Notes under the pieces: model-generated | Database searches by the model: none | Told to the model about the DNA's origin: nothing | Seen by the model: only the letters and a program-made list of their open reading frames with translations | In this document: positions 38,155 through 49,399 of the stretch, one piece after another | Layout: every line of letters begins with the position of its first letter | Numbering within the stretch: position 1 is the first letter of the stretch | Translations under genes and position numbers: made by a program | Origin: Polynucleobacter duraquae | GTDB taxonomy: Bacteria; Pseudomonadota; Gammaproteobacteria; Burkholderiales; Burkholderiaceae | NCBI RefSeq assembly: GCF_000973625.1 | Contig: NZ_CP007501.1 | Location: 1,116,001 to 1,180,000 of the forward strand | Direction of reading: 5' to 3' | DNA length: 64,000 nucleotides

Positions 38155-39027
38155 TTAATTTTTTTTGTTCATGAATTTGAAGAACTCGCTATTAGGCTCA
38201 ACCACCATCACATCCCGCTTATCCTTGAAGGAACTACGGTAGGCCTGGAGACTCTGATAGAACTGAGCGAACTGAGGATCACGTCCAAATGCATCTGCAT
38301 ATAAAGCGGTTGCTTTAGCATCACCAGAACCTTTAATTTTCTGCGCTTCACGATAGGCTTCAGCTAAAATCGTGTCACGTTGTCGCTCTGCATTAGCTCG
38401 AATCTTGTCTGACTCTGCGGCACCGGTGGAGCGCAACTCATTAGCAACACGTTTACGCTCTGCTTCCATTCGTCGGTAGACGGAGTCGCTGATTTCAGCC
38501 AAGAGATCTACGCGCTTGAGGCGAACGTCGACTATTTCAACACCGATATCAGATGCATCATCAGCTACCTTTTTACGAATACCCTGCATCACTTGTTCAC
38601 GTTGGTCAGAAATGATCTCTCTGACTGTGCGTTTAGTGAACTCTTCGTTCAAGGCAGATCGCACTAACTGAGTTAAGCGATCCTGTGCCAAGCGTTCATC
38701 ACCTTTAAAACTAACAAAGAACTTGCGGGGATCAACAATGCGCCACTTCACATAAGAATCTACCAAGAGATTTTTCTTCTCAGAAGTAATAAAGCGCTCC
38801 GCTTCCGGAGTATCAATCGTCAAAATACGACGATCAAAAAAGCGTACGTTTTCAAAAGGCGCTGGGAGCTTAGCTTGCAAGCCAGGCTGCTCAATCACAC
38901 GCACAATTTGACCGAATGAAAACACCACTGCGTAGTTACGCTGATCGACTACAAAAATACTGGAAGTCAGTACATAGAAAAGGCCGATCAGACCAGCTAT
39001 AGCGGCTAAGAGACGATTGGCATTCAT
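38155..39027 (-). CDS. hflC: HflC, FtsH protease modulator
   Basis: Inner-membrane SPFH/prohibitin-family protein of 290 residues; with HflK it forms a cage around FtsH and modulates its proteolysis. It has one N-terminal membrane helix (LLAAIAGLIGLFYVLTSSIFVV) followed by the band-7 domain (YAVVFSFGQIVRVIEQPGL) and a coiled-coil region with EAERKRVANELRSTGAAESD. Its start overlaps the hflK stop (TAATG), indicating coupling. Confidence 0.95.
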   Translation of the reverse strand: MNANRLLAAIAGLIGLFYVLTSSIFVVDQRNYAVVFSFGQIVRVIEQPGLQAKLPAPFENVRFFDRRILTIDTPEAERFITSEKKNLLVDSYVKWRIVDPRKFFVSFKGDERLAQDRLTQLVRSALNEEFTKRTVREIISDQREQVMQGIRKKVADDASDIGVEIVDVRLKRVDLLAEISDSVYRRMEAERKRVANELRSTGAAESDKIRANAERQRDTILAEAYREAQKIKGSGDAKATALYADAFGRDPQFAQFYQSLQAYRSSFKDKRDVMVVEPNSEFFKFMNKKN

Positions 39028-40547
39028 TATCTTGCATCCCCTCTATCACGGTTTCTCAGGCCGTCACGTTTTTCGGAAGCGCCAACGCCAGAGGTATTGC
39101 TTGGGCTTGGGCTAGTTGCATTGTTGCTAAATGGTGCTGCTGGATTGCCCGTCGCACCACCCACGGTTACAGACCCAGTAGGCGTTGTAGCTGGTGCCTG
39201 ACCAGTAGCGACTTGTGTGCTTTCTGCACTGACTTGAGCAATGATTTTATCCAGAGGCAGATATAGCATGCTGTTGCTCTTTGTAGTGTCTACCAAAACT
39301 TTAGACACGTTGTTATACATCTCTCGCATACTATCAATGTACATACGGTCACGCGTCACGCCAGGTGCTTTTGCATACTCAGTCTGAACTTGCTTGAAGC
39401 GATTTGCATCACCCTCTGCGGTTGCAACTACTCTAGCCTTATATCCTTCAGCCTCTTGAATGAGTCGATCAGCAGTACCCTTTGCACGTGGAATGATGTC
39501 GTTCGCATATGCCTGACCTTCACTCTTCAGACGCTCCTGATCTTGGCCGGCCTTAACAGCATCATCAAATGAAGCTTGAACTTGCTCAGGCGGCTGAACG
39601 TTTTGAACAGTCACGCTGGTCACATAAATACCGGTTTTGTAGCTATCCAGAATTTTCTGTATTGAGGCAGCTAAATCAATCGCAATCTTTTCGCGACCTT
39701 CATATAAAACGGTGTCCATCTTGCTACGCGCCACAATTTCACGCACTGCAGTTTCTGCAGCTTGAACCACGGTGGTATCGGGATCGCGATTATTAAACAA
39801 ATAGTCAGTTGGATCTTTTAAGCGGTACTGAACTGCAAAACGCACATCAATGATGTTTTCGTCTTCAGTGAGCATGGAAGTGTCTTTTTGGTTAGTTGCT
39901 TTAATCAAAATAGAACGGCCAACCTCGACAGAGCGCACTCCGGAGACGTTCACGATTTGCTCAGTCTGAACAGGCCAAGGCATGCGCCAGTTAATACCAG
40001 GACCTGCAGTGTAAGCATACTTACCAAAAGTGGTAACCACGCCCGACTGGCCTTCTTGAATGATGTAGAAACCACTAAAAATCCACAGCACTACTACGCC
40101 GCCTGCAGCCATGATCACTGTGAATTTGGAACCAAAGGGGTTAGTGAAATTAAAGTTGGGTACATTAAAACCACCGCCGCCGTTACCGTTGCCGCCGCCG
40201 TTACCGCCACCATTGCCACGTTGTGATGGTGGAGGAATATCAGCACTGTTTGGCTTATTCGCTGTTGTGCCTGATGTAGAGCCTGGCTTTTTCTTGCCGC
40301 CAAAGATTCCGCTTAGGCGGTCATTAAAGTCACGCCATAACTCATCTAAGTCTGGCGGGCCGTTTGGTCGCGCAGGCTGATTCTGAGGTTGAGTTTCAAC
40401 AGGCTTATCCGATCCCGGGTTAGCAGGGTCTCCTTTTGGAGCCTGATTAGAACCTTGACCCTCTTTAGCATCTTTAGATCCGCTTCCAGGTTGACTATTA
40501 CCCCAGCCTGGATCATTGATCGAAAACAGTTCGAGAAATTTACGCAT
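39027..40547 (-). CDS. hflK: HflK, FtsH protease modulator
   Basis: Partner of HflC in the FtsH complex, 506 residues. The N-terminal 135 residues are cytoplasmic and low-complexity, rich in Pro, Asn and Gly, with Gly/Asn repeats at about 110-130. Then one membrane helix (FTVIMAAGGVVVLWIFSGFY), the band-7 domain (QEGQSGVVTTFGKYAYTAGP), an alanine-rich coiled coil and a Ser/Thr/Pro-rich tail. The 5' end overlaps the hflX 3' end by 8 bases. The length is greater than E. coli HflK (419), due mainly to the two low-complexity ends. Confidence 0.94.
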   Translation of the reverse strand: MRKFLELFSINDPGWGNSQPGSGSKDAKEGQGSNQAPKGDPANPGSDKPVETQPQNQPARPNGPPDLDELWRDFNDRLSGIFGGKKKPGSTSGTTANKPNSADIPPPSQRGNGGGNGGGNGNGGGGFNVPNFNFTNPFGSKFTVIMAAGGVVVLWIFSGFYIIQEGQSGVVTTFGKYAYTAGPGINWRMPWPVQTEQIVNVSGVRSVEVGRSILIKATNQKDTSMLTEDENIIDVRFAVQYRLKDPTDYLFNNRDPDTTVVQAAETAVREIVARSKMDTVLYEGREKIAIDLAASIQKILDSYKTGIYVTSVTVQNVQPPEQVQASFDDAVKAGQDQERLKSEGQAYANDIIPRAKGTADRLIQEAEGYKARVVATAEGDANRFKQVQTEYAKAPGVTRDRMYIDSMREMYNNVSKVLVDTTKSNSMLYLPLDKIIAQVSAESTQVATGQAPATTPTGSVTVGGATGNPAAPFSNNATSPSPSNTSGVGASEKRDGLRNRDRGDAR

Positions 40548-41814
40548 CGTTTGGTGAGTACTTACGGTTAGGAATCGGATTAAATTCGGAAGTTTCTGGT
40601 CGTTCTGGTAAAGGAGCTAAAAACTCGTCGGGGTTCATTTGAACTTTGGCGCGATTCTGCTCGATCCTTATTCTATCAGTCATTTGAGAGCATTCAGCAA
40701 GGGCTGAGCGCAATAAATCAAGGCCTAAGCCAGTTCTGGCAGAGAGGAAAACCTGACTCGGAATCCCCTCCGAATCGCGAGTCAGGACAGCCCCTTCCGT
40801 AAAGGTCTGGGGCATCTGGTCAATCTTGTTCATGATCTCGATACGGGGGATGTCATCGGCCCCAATTTCCCGTAAAACAGCCTCTACTTCGGCCTTTTGC
40901 TCCCTTGCGACCGGGCTACAGGCGTCAATCACATGCAAAATCAGATCTGCATGAATAGTTTCATCCAAGGTGGCCCTAAACGCCTCCACCAGTTGGTGAG
41001 GTAACTCACGGATGAAACCTACGGTATCGGAAACCACTATTGAACCCACACCGTCTAAATGGACTTTACGGGAGGTTGTATCCAGGGTTGCAAATAACTG
41101 ATCTGCCGCATAAGTCCCTGCTTTTGTAAGGGCATTAAACAAGGTGGATTTACCGGCGTTGGTGTAACCCACCAGCGAAACCGAAAAGACATCCTTGCGA
41201 TTACGGGCTCTTCTTTGGGTTCTTTGCTGGCGCTGAAGCTTCTCCAACTCCAGCTCTAGACGCTTCGCCTTGGTCGCCAGCATCCGTCGGTCTAACTCCA
41301 TCTGAGTTTCACCAGGACCACCACGCACACCAATACCACCCCGTTGACGCTCTAAGTGACTCCAGGCACGTACCAGTCTAGACATGCGGTAGCGAACCTG
41401 AGCTAGCTCAACCTGCGTTTTACCAATATGACTTTGCGCTCTTTGGCTAAAGATGTCCAAAATGAGACCCGTACGGTCCATGACATGAAAGCCAATATGG
41501 CGTTCTAAATTGCGTTGCTGAGTTGGGGATAAAGGATGGTTAAAGATGACCAATTCGGCACCCTCCTCTTCCATCGCTTTTTTAACTTCGTTCGCTTTGC
41601 CTGAGCCAATAAATAGAGCGGGATCGGTTTTACCCTTGCGGGCAATCACACTAGTAATAGGTATCGAGCCGGCACTCTGTGCGAGCAGGCTGAGTTCAGC
41701 CATGCTGTCCGCAAAATCTTCGCGGCCTGTATCGACTCCAACCAGAACGGCACGCGCCGCATCTACACCCGTTTTAAACAGAGCTAGCTTCTTCCGTGCG
41801 GAACTCCACTGCAC
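40540..41814 (-). CDS. hflX: GTPase HflX (ribosome rescue/splitting)
   Basis: GTPase that splits stalled ribosomes under stress. The G domain is complete: G1 [13 protein letters not shown]3 [18 protein letters not shown]4 NKID, preceded by the HflX N-terminal domain and the Gly-rich [19 protein letters not shown]. The start is uncertain: the frame enters hfq, and the only plausible starts are GTG 41814 and TTG 41826, both inside the last 18 codons of hfq. The conserved part begins at [11 protein letters not shown]. Translation is therefore probably coupled to hfq. Confidence 0.92.
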   Translation of the reverse strand: MQWSSARKKLALFKTGVDAARAVLVGVDTGREDFADSMAELSLLAQSAGSIPITSVIARKGKTDPALFIGSGKANEVKKAMEEEGAELVIFNHPLSPTQQRNLERHIGFHVMDRTGLILDIFSQRAQSHIGKTQVELAQVRYRMSRLVRAWSHLERQRGGIGVRGGPGETQMELDRRMLATKAKRLELELEKLQRQQRTQRRARNRKDVFSVSLVGYTNAGKSTLFNALTKAGTYAADQLFATLDTTSRKVHLDGVGSIVVSDTVGFIRELPHQLVEAFRATLDETIHADLILHVIDACSPVAREQKAEVEAVLREIGADDIPRIEIMNKIDQMPQTFTEGAVLTRDSEGIPSQVFLSARTGLGLDLLRSALAECSQMTDRIRIEQNRAKVQMNPDEFLAPLPERPETSEFNPIPNRKYSPNDA

Positions 41815-42016
41815 GAGCAGGAACAATCGTAGAAATAGCGTGCTTGTAAACCATCTGAGTTACGGTGTTACGTAAGAGGACTACGTATTGATCAAACGAT
41901 TCAATATTACCTTGCAACTTAATGCCATTAACCAGATAGATGGAGACAGGCACATGCTCTTTGCGCAGGGCATTGAGGAATGGATCCTGAAGTAATTGGG
42001 TTTTGCTGTTGTTCAT
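41774..42016 (-). CDS. hfq: RNA chaperone Hfq
   Basis: Hexameric Sm-like protein that pairs small RNAs with mRNAs. The 80 residues include Sm1 ([20 protein letters not shown]) and Sm2 ([14 protein letters not shown]) and are near-identical to the betaproteobacterial form; the C-terminal tail is short. AAGGAGCAGT precedes the ATG. About 180 bases of AT-rich sequence upstream probably hold its promoter. Its presence fits sRNA regulation in this organism. Confidence 0.98.
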   Translation of the reverse strand: MNNSKTQLLQDPFLNALRKEHVPVSIYLVNGIKLQGNIESFDQYVVLLRNTVTQMVYKHAISTIVPARAVEFRTEEASSV

Positions 42017-42195
42017 ACTGCTCCTTGATGGTTTTTATTTGCTGCTATTTTGGGAGTCTTGCTTTTTTTATCTTCTATTCAACTACTAGGTGTTACTAAA
42101 ACTACTACCTGTCTCCAACATAAGGGGTCTGATATTCAAAAAACAAGTCCCCCCACTTAAAACACAATTAAAACTGTAGCGCTATTTTTACTTTT

Positions 42196-43560
42196 TTACT
42201 TCTTTTTACCTTTTTTACCCTTGTCAGCATCAACATAGGGGTTTTTAGCGGTATTCATCTGAATCCGTAATGGGGTGCCTATTAACTTAAAGACTTCTCT
42301 AAAGCGACCTTCTAGATAACGCTTGTAACTATCAGTTACACCACTCAAGGATGTTCCATGAATCACCACAATGGGGGGATTCATACCACCTTGGTGGGCA
42401 TAGCGCAATTTTGGACGACCCATGCCCACACGCTTAGGCTGCTGGTGCTCAATAGCATCTTGCAAAATGCGGGTGAGTTTAGGGGTTGGTAATTTCGCCA
42501 TGGCTGCGGCATAAGCGAGATCAACGTCCTTAAATAACTCTTTGAGACCAGTACCCTTCTTGGCAGAAATCGGATGTACGTTTGCAAAATCGAGGAAGCG
42601 TAATTTTTGAGCGATCTCTAAACGCGCACGCTCTTTGACGTAAGAATCAAGACCGTCCCACTTGTTCACGGCCACTACCAATGCACGTCCTGCCTCAACA
42701 ATAAATCCAGCAATATGAGCGTCTTGCTCAGAAATATCTTGCTGGGCATCGAGCATCAGAATGACGACATTGCAATCTGCAATCGCCTGTAATGTTTTCA
42801 CCACTGAGAACTTCTCAATCGCTTCAAATACTTTTCCACGACGGCGCAGACCCGCGGTATCTACCAGAATATACGGCTTACCATTGCGCTCAAAGGGCAC
42901 TTCAATTGCATCGCGCGTTGTGCCTGGCATATCAAATGCGATCACACGCTCTTCACCGATCAATTTATTGATCAGAGTGGATTTACCAACGTTAGGACGA
43001 CCCACTACCGCAATCTTCATTGGACGATTAGGATCGTTTTCTTGTTCTTCTGGTTCTGGCTCTGGTATGCCTAAAGAATCCAAAGCATCATCAATCAAAC
43101 CACGAACACCATCACCGTGCGCCGATGAAATCGGAAATGGCTCACCTAAGCCCAGCTCATGAAAGTCTGCGGTAACCACACCAGACTGCATACCTTCAGT
43201 CTTGTTCACTGCTAGGATGATCGGTCTACCCGTCTTGCGCAAGAAATCCGCAATCACACGGTCTTGTGGGGCCATACCCAAACGGCCATCCACCAAGAAA
43301 ATAATAATGTCTGATTCCGCAACAGCTTGCTTGGTTTGCTTGGCCATCTCGGCCACAATGCCGGTCTTCGCTACAGGCTCAAATCCGCCAGTGTCTACGC
43401 AAATAAATGCGCGCTCGCCGATGCGGCCTTTACCGTAGTGACGGTCGCGGGTTAGACCTGAAAAGTCTGCGACCAATGCATCACGTGAACGTGTAAGCCG
43501 ATTAAACAGTGTCGATTTGCCAACGTTAGGACGACCGACAATAGTAATTACTGGATTCAT
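42196..43560 (-). CDS. der: GTPase Der (EngA), 50S assembly
   Basis: Essential ribosome-assembly GTPase with two G domains in tandem: [14 protein letters not shown] with DTGGFEP and NKTEG, then [14 protein letters not shown] with [10 protein letters not shown] and NKWDG. A KH-like domain follows and the protein ends in a Lys-rich tail ([11 protein letters not shown]). The 454-residue length is normal. Overlaps the bamB stop by 4 bases. Confidence 0.97.
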   Translation of the reverse strand: MNPVITIVGRPNVGKSTLFNRLTRSRDALVADFSGLTRDRHYGKGRIGERAFICVDTGGFEPVAKTGIVAEMAKQTKQAVAESDIIIFLVDGRLGMAPQDRVIADFLRKTGRPIILAVNKTEGMQSGVVTADFHELGLGEPFPISSAHGDGVRGLIDDALDSLGIPEPEPEEQENDPNRPMKIAVVGRPNVGKSTLINKLIGEERVIAFDMPGTTRDAIEVPFERNGKPYILVDTAGLRRRGKVFEAIEKFSVVKTLQAIADCNVVILMLDAQQDISEQDAHIAGFIVEAGRALVVAVNKWDGLDSYVKERARLEIAQKLRFLDFANVHPISAKKGTGLKELFKDVDLAYAAAMAKLPTPKLTRILQDAIEHQQPKRVGMGRPKLRYAHQGGMNPPIVVIHGTSLSGVTDSYKRYLEGRFREVFKLIGTPLRIQMNTAKNPYVDADKGKKGKKK

Positions 43561-44714
43561 TTTGGACTGTACGCCGCTAGTTTTCCACCTTGAGACTGAA
43601 CCAAGATGAGGCCGTTCACCGCAATCGGTGCAGCTGTGATGGGACTACTGTCATGACGAATGCGTGCCACCATTTCACCATTCGCTTGTGAGAGTGCATG
43701 CACATAACCTTGCGCATCACCAACGAGTAATACCTTACCAACCGCCATCGGCTCACCAACATCTCTAAATGTTAGCTGAGTATTTTCCCAAGCTTGTGAA
43801 CCATCTTTCACCGCAAATGCAGTGACATGCGATTTTTCGTTTGAGGAGAAAACCAAATCAGGGCTTTGCGCTGTACCGGTATAGCTTGAATAATCTTTGA
43901 ACCACAATAAATTACCTGTGCGCGCTTGACCACAACCTACGCGACCCTGATAAGAGACGGCGCAAATAATTTCGCCTTCCATACTTGGCTTAGCAGTCAC
44001 ATCATTGAGGCGCTCAATTTCAGAGAATCCTTTTGGAAACGAAACAGGAGTCTCCCAAACAAGACCCCCATTCGCAATCGCAATCATCCCAAAGCGACCC
44101 CCGGCAAACCCAGTCACAATCACCTCATTACCGATGGCAAGCATGCCGTAACCAACGCGCAATGACAGAGCGGATTGTTGACGTTGATAAGTCCACTTAC
44201 GTACACCGGTCTGAGCATCAAAACCAACAAAGCGATTATCCAAGGTGCGAATGATGACTATACCGCCAGCAACCACTGGCTCTGATAGGACTTCACTGCC
44301 AACACTGACATTCCAAATAGGCTTACCAATATCGTCATAAGCATAGACAGTGCCTTTGGTGGTGACTACTGCCGTCGTGCGACCATCTGATCCAGGTCCA
44401 ATCGATAGGCGGTCTGGTACAGATACTTCCCATACTTTTTGACCAGTACGTAAATCAATCTTGGCAAGATTACCGCGATGAGAGGCGGCATAAACAGCAT
44501 CGCCCGCTACCGCAGGATGAAAATTAAATGGCTCAGATGAACCTACGCTAGTTGTCCATACGGGAGCAAAATCAAATTGATTGCTAACGGGAACTAGCTC
44601 AGCAGGCTTGCGCACACGCGAGCCGCCTGAACAAGCTACTAGGGCCACTACCACCGAGCCTAGTACTAAAGCTGTACTTGCTAGTTTTGCTACGCGTTTG
44701 CAATCCATCATCAC
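43557..44714 (-). CDS. bamB: Outer-membrane assembly lipoprotein BamB
   Basis: Lipoprotein of the BAM complex that inserts beta-barrel proteins. The 385 residues begin with a lipoprotein signal whose lipobox is VALVACSGG, followed by an eight-bladed PQQ-type propeller, seen in repeats such as [36 protein letters not shown] and [19 protein letters not shown]. It overlaps the yfgM-like gene upstream and der downstream by 4 bases each, so the three are coupled. Confidence 0.95.
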   Translation of the reverse strand: MMMDCKRVAKLASTALVLGSVVVALVACSGGSRVRKPAELVPVSNQFDFAPVWTTSVGSSEPFNFHPAVAGDAVYAASHRGNLAKIDLRTGQKVWEVSVPDRLSIGPGSDGRTTAVVTTKGTVYAYDDIGKPIWNVSVGSEVLSEPVVAGGIVIIRTLDNRFVGFDAQTGVRKWTYQRQQSALSLRVGYGMLAIGNEVIVTGFAGGRFGMIAIANGGLVWETPVSFPKGFSEIERLNDVTAKPSMEGEIICAVSYQGRVGCGQARTGNLLWFKDYSSYTGTAQSPDLVFSSNEKSHVTAFAVKDGSQAWENTQLTFRDVGEPMAVGKVLLVGDAQGYVHALSQANGEMVARIRHDSSPITAAPIAVNGLILVQSQGGKLAAYSPK

Positions 44715-45370
44715 TGAGCTACTCCTCCGACGGCATCTAATTTAACCTTCAAGAGACGACGCGCCTCTTCAGGGAATTCTTTTGAATCATTTAACTGCTT
44801 CCATGCAGCCTCATAGCTCTTGCGTGCATCAGCCGTATTCTTTTGCGCTAGATACCAATCGCCGCGACGCTCTGACCACAAAGCCTCAAAACCTGAAACA
44901 GGCTTCTCCTTCAATATGGCATCCGCTTCTGCAAAATCCTTTTCAGTGCCTAGCTCAATTAATTGAGCTGTTAAGCGCAACTTAGCTAAGGCTAGATATC
45001 CTTGGTCAGATGCGTTCTTGGTAGCCCAGCGCAAATAATCGATTGCTTTGGCTGAGTCACCTGCATCAGCGGCAATCTTCGCAGCTACTAAACTAGACAT
45101 TGCAGCATAGGGCGTACTAGAGAACTGTTTTTGCAAATCATCAGCGGCGAGTAAAGTTTGATCTTTATCGCCCTTGTTGATCGCAGTAACCATGGTCTCG
45201 TATAACTGGGATGCAGCCGCAGCTTGGCTAGTACGCCACCATTGATATCCGTTATACCCCGCATAGGCAAATAAAGCAGCCGTGACCACACCAGTGATCA
45301 GATTGCGATACTTTTGCCAAAACGCTTTAAGTTGATCTAATTGTTCTTGTTCTTCTAGGTCTAAAGGCAT
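44711..45370 (-). CDS. yfgM: YfgM-family tetratricopeptide protein
   Basis: Inner-membrane protein of 219 residues with a short cytoplasmic N-terminus (MPLDLEEQEQLDQLKAFWQK), one membrane helix (LITGVVTAALFAYAGY) and TPR-like helical repeats in the periplasm. In E. coli YfgM works with the chaperone PpiD near the Sec translocon. Position between hisS and bamB is conserved in proteobacteria and supports the call. Confidence 0.9.
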   Translation of the reverse strand: MPLDLEEQEQLDQLKAFWQKYRNLITGVVTAALFAYAGYNGYQWWRTSQAAAASQLYETMVTAINKGDKDQTLLAADDLQKQFSSTPYAAMSSLVAAKIAADAGDSAKAIDYLRWATKNASDQGYLALAKLRLTAQLIELGTEKDFAEADAILKEKPVSGFEALWSERRGDWYLAQKNTADARKSYEAAWKQLNDSKEFPEEARRLLKVKLDAVGGVAQ

Positions 45371-45417
45371 GTCAATCCAAGCAAATAAATACAGTATTAA
45401 TAGTGAATGTCTTAATT

Positions 45418-46746
45418 CTATTCGGTGGCGCCAACTATGGCGTCAATTACTGCTTCTACAACGCTGTCCAGGGCTACCGCTTTCTGCTCACCAGTACTAC
45501 GCAAATCTTTGAGTTGAGCCTCGTTTTTAGCTAATTCATCCGGTCCAATGATGACAGCATAGGCTGCCCCACTCGCATCCGCCTTCTTCATTTGTGACTT
45601 AAAGCTAGCAGCCTGGCCATCAGGAGGGCAAAAGAGGATGGCATCAATACCCGCATTACGTAAGCGCTCAGCAATGATCATGGCGGAAGTTAAAGTCTCA
45701 CCCCCTTGGTGAATAACAAAAGCATCGCATTGAGCCGGCGCTTCCGGCAAAGATCCAGAAACCTTCATCAGCTCCAAGACACGTTCCATACCCATTGCCC
45801 AACCGCAAGCTGGGGCAGCTTTACCACCCATACGCTCAATCAAAGGGTCATAGCGACCACCACCGGCAATCGTGCCTTGCGCTCCTAACTCTTCGGTAAT
45901 CCACTCAAACACAGTCAGGTTGTAATAATCTAAGCCACGCACTAAACGGGGGTTGATCTTGCAAGGAATATTATTAGCCTTGAGTAATGTTTGCACCGCC
46001 TCAAAATGCTTGAGTGATTCTTCGCCTAAGAAATCCAATAACTTGGGTGCGCCTTCAATCAACTCTTGCATTGCCGGATTCTTAGAATCCAAGATGCGTA
46101 ATGGGTTCGTTAACAAACGACGCTGTGAATCTTCATCGAGTTGATCTTTGCTTTTCTCGAAGTACGTTACCAAGGCAGCGCGATGTTCTGCGCGCTCAGG
46201 AGCTTGCCCTAAAGAATTAATCTCTAAACGTACACCCTTCAGTCCGAGCTCATCCCACAGGCGTTGACCCATCAAAATGATTTCTGCATCGATATCTGGG
46301 CCAGCAAAGCCCATCGCTTCAATACCAAATTGATGGAACTGACGATAGCGGCCACGTTGTGGACGCTCATGGCGGAACATGGGTCCGGTATACCAAAGAC
46401 GCTTTGGCCCTTCGTACAGTAAATTGTTTTCAACCACGGCGCGCACGACAGCAGCAGTGCCTTCTGGACGCAATGTGAGTTGCTCACCATTCAGGCGATC
46501 CTCAAACGAATACATCTCTTTTTCAACAATATCGGTTACTTCACCAATCCCGCGCTGAAACACTGCAGTCGCTTCAACAATGGGCGTGCGTAAAAATTCA
46601 TAACCGTAAGCACGCGTGAGATCACGCAGAACATGCTCTAAATGTGTCCACTGCGCAGCATCTGCTGGCAAGAGATCATTCATGCCACGTACGCCATTAA
46701 TTTTCTGAATCTTTTGCGCTTTAGCTGGGTTTGCCTGTTCAGTCAT
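45418..46746 (-). CDS. hisS: Histidyl-tRNA synthetase
   Basis: Charges tRNA-His. The 442 residues contain class II motif 1 ([11 protein letters not shown]), motif 2 ([18 protein letters not shown]), the His-specific [15 protein letters not shown] and [14 protein letters not shown], motif 3 around [13 protein letters not shown], and the C-terminal anticodon-binding domain absent from HisZ. Preceded by ispG, 78 bases away. Confidence 0.97.
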   Translation of the reverse strand: MTEQANPAKAQKIQKINGVRGMNDLLPADAAQWTHLEHVLRDLTRAYGYEFLRTPIVEATAVFQRGIGEVTDIVEKEMYSFEDRLNGEQLTLRPEGTAAVVRAVVENNLLYEGPKRLWYTGPMFRHERPQRGRYRQFHQFGIEAMGFAGPDIDAEIILMGQRLWDELGLKGVRLEINSLGQAPERAEHRAALVTYFEKSKDQLDEDSQRRLLTNPLRILDSKNPAMQELIEGAPKLLDFLGEESLKHFEAVQTLLKANNIPCKINPRLVRGLDYYNLTVFEWITEELGAQGTIAGGGRYDPLIERMGGKAAPACGWAMGMERVLELMKVSGSLPEAPAQCDAFVIHQGGETLTSAMIIAERLRNAGIDAILFCPPDGQAASFKSQMKKADASGAAYAVIIGPDELAKNEAQLKDLRSTGEQKAVALDSVVEAVIDAIVGATE

Positions 46747-46824
46747 GATGTGCTTTGCTCAGTTTCTTTTTTATTATTGTTGTATGTTGTTGCTATAGCT
46801 TTGGCTCTGGTTTTTGGCTTACTG

Positions 46825-48093
46825 TTACTTCGGAGCGTAATTCTTCTGAACGTACTCATCGACAATGACCTGAAACTCTTGAGCAATATTTTCGCCACGC
46901 AAAGTTTTGACTTTGATGCCATCCACAAATACCGGTGCGGCAGGAGTCTCGCCAGTGCCTGGCAATGAAATACCAATATTGGCGTGCTTACTCTCTCCGG
47001 GGCCATTGACAATACAACCCATCACAGCGACATTCATCGCCTCAACACCTGGATGGGTCTTTTTCCACACCGGCATTTGCTGACGCAGATAAGACTGTAT
47101 GTTGGCAGCTAATTCCTGAAAGGTGGTGCTGGTTGTTCTGCCACAGCCCGGACAAGCAATCACCATGGGTGTGAAATTACGCAATCCCATGGTTTGCAAA
47201 ATCTCTTGAGCCACAATGATTTCATTCTCTCGTGGCGCACCTGGGTCAGGTGTTAAAGAAACTCGAATGGTGTCGCCAATACCCTCTTGCAACAAGATAC
47301 CCAATGCTGCAGTGGAGGAAACAATACCTTTGCTTCCCATGCCTGCTTCGGTTAATCCCAAATGTAACGGGTAATCTGAGCGATTAGAAAGATCGCGATA
47401 GACCGCTACCAAATCTTGGACGTTGCTCACTTTGCAAGACAAAATAATTTGGTTTGGATTCATACCAAACTCCACCGCTTTTTCAGCAGACTGTAAGGCT
47501 GACTGAATCAAAGCCTCAATCATGACTTCTTGCGCAGTCTTGGGAACTGGCAGCGCTGCATTAGCATCCATGATGCTAGCCAGCAAGTCTTGATCCAAGC
47601 TACCCCAGTTCACGCCAATCCGAATCGGCTTATCGTATGTACAGGCCGCTTCAATCATTTGCGCAAATTGCGGATCACGTTTAGCACCCTTACCTACATT
47701 GCCGGGATTGATTCGATACTTTGATAAAGCCTTGGCACACTCGGGGTAGTCTTTTAATAGGGTATGACCGTTGTAGTGAAAGTCACCGATCAATGGCACC
47801 AAGACATCCATCTTGTCTAACTGCTCACGAATATACGGAACTGCGGCAGCTGCAGCTGGTGTATCGACAGTAATGCGCACCATCTCCGAACCAGCACGAG
47901 CTAACTCTTTAATCTGTATAGCAGTACCGACTGCATCAGCAGTATCGGTATTAGTCATCGATTGGACACGCACTGGCGCGTTACCACCAATCGTAATGAT
48001 GTTGGTTTTCCAAGCAACCGTTGCTTGACGTGTTTCCCGCTTTGGCGATGGACCTAATGGCAGCTTTGGGGAATTGTTAGAGGTATCACTCAT
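46825..48093 (-). CDS. ispG: 4-hydroxy-3-methylbut-2-enyl diphosphate synthase (IspG)
   Basis: Iron-sulfur enzyme of the MEP isoprenoid pathway. The 422 residues include [17 protein letters not shown], the TIM-barrel and the 4Fe-4S ligands in IACPGCGRT and the later [10 protein letters not shown]. Length and the insertion pattern fit the proteobacterial form. rlmN lies 18 bases upstream; pilW and rodZ, which usually stand between rlmN and ispG in this class, are absent. Confidence 0.96.
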   Translation of the reverse strand: MSDTSNNSPKLPLGPSPKRETRQATVAWKTNIITIGGNAPVRVQSMTNTDTADAVGTAIQIKELARAGSEMVRITVDTPAAAAAVPYIREQLDKMDVLVPLIGDFHYNGHTLLKDYPECAKALSKYRINPGNVGKGAKRDPQFAQMIEAACTYDKPIRIGVNWGSLDQDLLASIMDANAALPVPKTAQEVMIEALIQSALQSAEKAVEFGMNPNQIILSCKVSNVQDLVAVYRDLSNRSDYPLHLGLTEAGMGSKGIVSSTAALGILLQEGIGDTIRVSLTPDPGAPRENEIIVAQEILQTMGLRNFTPMVIACPGCGRTTSTTFQELAANIQSYLRQQMPVWKKTHPGVEAMNVAVMGCIVNGPGESKHANIGISLPGTGETPAAPVFVDGIKVKTLRGENIAQEFQVIVDEYVQKNYAPK

Positions 48094-48111
48094 AGGACTC
48101 TTTTTATGAAA

Positions 48112-49353
48112 TTAGTCGTCTAATCTTTTAAGCCATTGAACTGGGCGTTCAGCTTGGTACTCTTGCTCTTCTTCTTCATCATCAAGACTGTCAATATCGT
48201 CATCTTGATCCAAATGAATCTGCTGGTCATGCACGGCACGCTCGCGCACTCTAGTACGGTCAACCACATCACCCGCTAATTGACCGCAAGCTGCAGCAAT
48301 ATCATCGCCACGGGTTTTGCGAACAGTAGCTACCATGCCTGCATCCAATAAAATGCTGGCGAAGGCATGAACACGCTGCGCTGATGAGCGTTTTAATCCA
48401 GACTCTGGGAAAGGATTAAATGGAATCAAATTAATTTTGCACTTGATGTTGGCTAATAAACGCACTAGTTCTTTAGCTTGGATGTCCGAGTCATTGACAC
48501 CATCGAGCATGCAGTATTCAAAGGTTAAAAAATCTCTTGGGGCAAAAGGTAAATACCGTTCGCACGCAGCAAGTAATTCTCTTAAGGGATATTTTTGATT
48601 AAGTGGAACGAGTTGATCACGTAGCTTGTCATTCGGCGCATGTAGCGACACCGCCAAGGCAACTGGGCAATCTTGTGCTAAGCGATCCATCATCGGTACC
48701 ACGCCAGAGGTAGAGAGAGTCACACGACGGCGTGATAAACCATAGGCTCTGTCATCAAGCATCAAACGTAAAGCCGTCACCACGTTGTCATAGTTGAGCA
48801 AAGGCTCACCCATACCCATCAAGACCACATTCGAGATCACACGACCCGTATGCTCCCAGCCTGGCGTGGGGTATTTCTCAATACGGCGAACTGCATTTGG
48901 ATCAGTGCGGAGCAAGTGCTCAGCAAACCAGAGTTGGCCAATGATTTCACCAGCGGTGAGATTGCGGGAGAAGCCTTGATGCCCGGTTGAGCAAAAACGG
49001 CAATTGACTGCGCAACCAGCCTGAGATGAAATGCACAAGGTGCCACGATCATCTTCAGGAATAAATACAGACTCCACGGCATTGCCAGCGCCAACATCGA
49101 GTAACCACTTGCGGGTGCCATCGGCTGCATGCTCATCTTTAATGATGGGAAGTGAAAGAACTTCTGCCTTATCGAGCAATGTCGCTCTAAAGCTTTTTGC
49201 TAGATCACTCATGTCGTTGATGTTGGATACACCGCGTTGGTGGATCCACTGCATGAGTTGCTTGGCCCTAAAGGGCTTTTCATTCAACCCCGCGACATAC
49301 GCTGCCATTTGGTCAGCGTCAAAATCTAAGAGATTTACGCGCGGGGAGGTCAA
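48112..49353 (-). CDS. rlmN: Dual-specificity RNA methyltransferase RlmN with acidic tail
   Basis: Radical-SAM enzyme that methylates C2 of A2503 in 23S rRNA and A37 in some tRNAs. The 413 residues show the cluster motif [11 protein letters not shown], the SAM-binding [15 protein letters not shown], and the second catalytic Cys in [14 protein letters not shown]. After the usual end (VVDRTR) there is an extra tail of about 45 residues with a run of Asp/Glu ([16 protein letters not shown]) ending WLKRLDD. The extension is coded by ordinary sequence without a frame break. Confidence 0.95.
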   Translation of the reverse strand: MTSPRVNLLDFDADQMAAYVAGLNEKPFRAKQLMQWIHQRGVSNINDMSDLAKSFRATLLDKAEVLSLPIIKDEHAADGTRKWLLDVGAGNAVESVFIPEDDRGTLCISSQAGCAVNCRFCSTGHQGFSRNLTAGEIIGQLWFAEHLLRTDPNAVRRIEKYPTPGWEHTGRVISNVVLMGMGEPLLNYDNVVTALRLMLDDRAYGLSRRRVTLSTSGVVPMMDRLAQDCPVALAVSLHAPNDKLRDQLVPLNQKYPLRELLAACERYLPFAPRDFLTFEYCMLDGVNDSDIQAKELVRLLANIKCKINLIPFNPFPESGLKRSSAQRVHAFASILLDAGMVATVRKTRGDDIAAACGQLAGDVVDRTRVRERAVHDQQIHLDQDDDIDSLDDEEEEQEYQAERPVQWLKRLDD

Positions 49354-49399
49354 TGCGCCTACTTATGTATTAAATAGGTTGTTCGTGAGCAATCGTGAA

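Noticed and set aside
42017..42195. Regulatory RNA or terminator in the der-hfq gap
   Set aside because: GGGG/CCCC arms exist on the minus strand but with a long loop and no T run; nothing convincing beyond a presumed hfq promoter.
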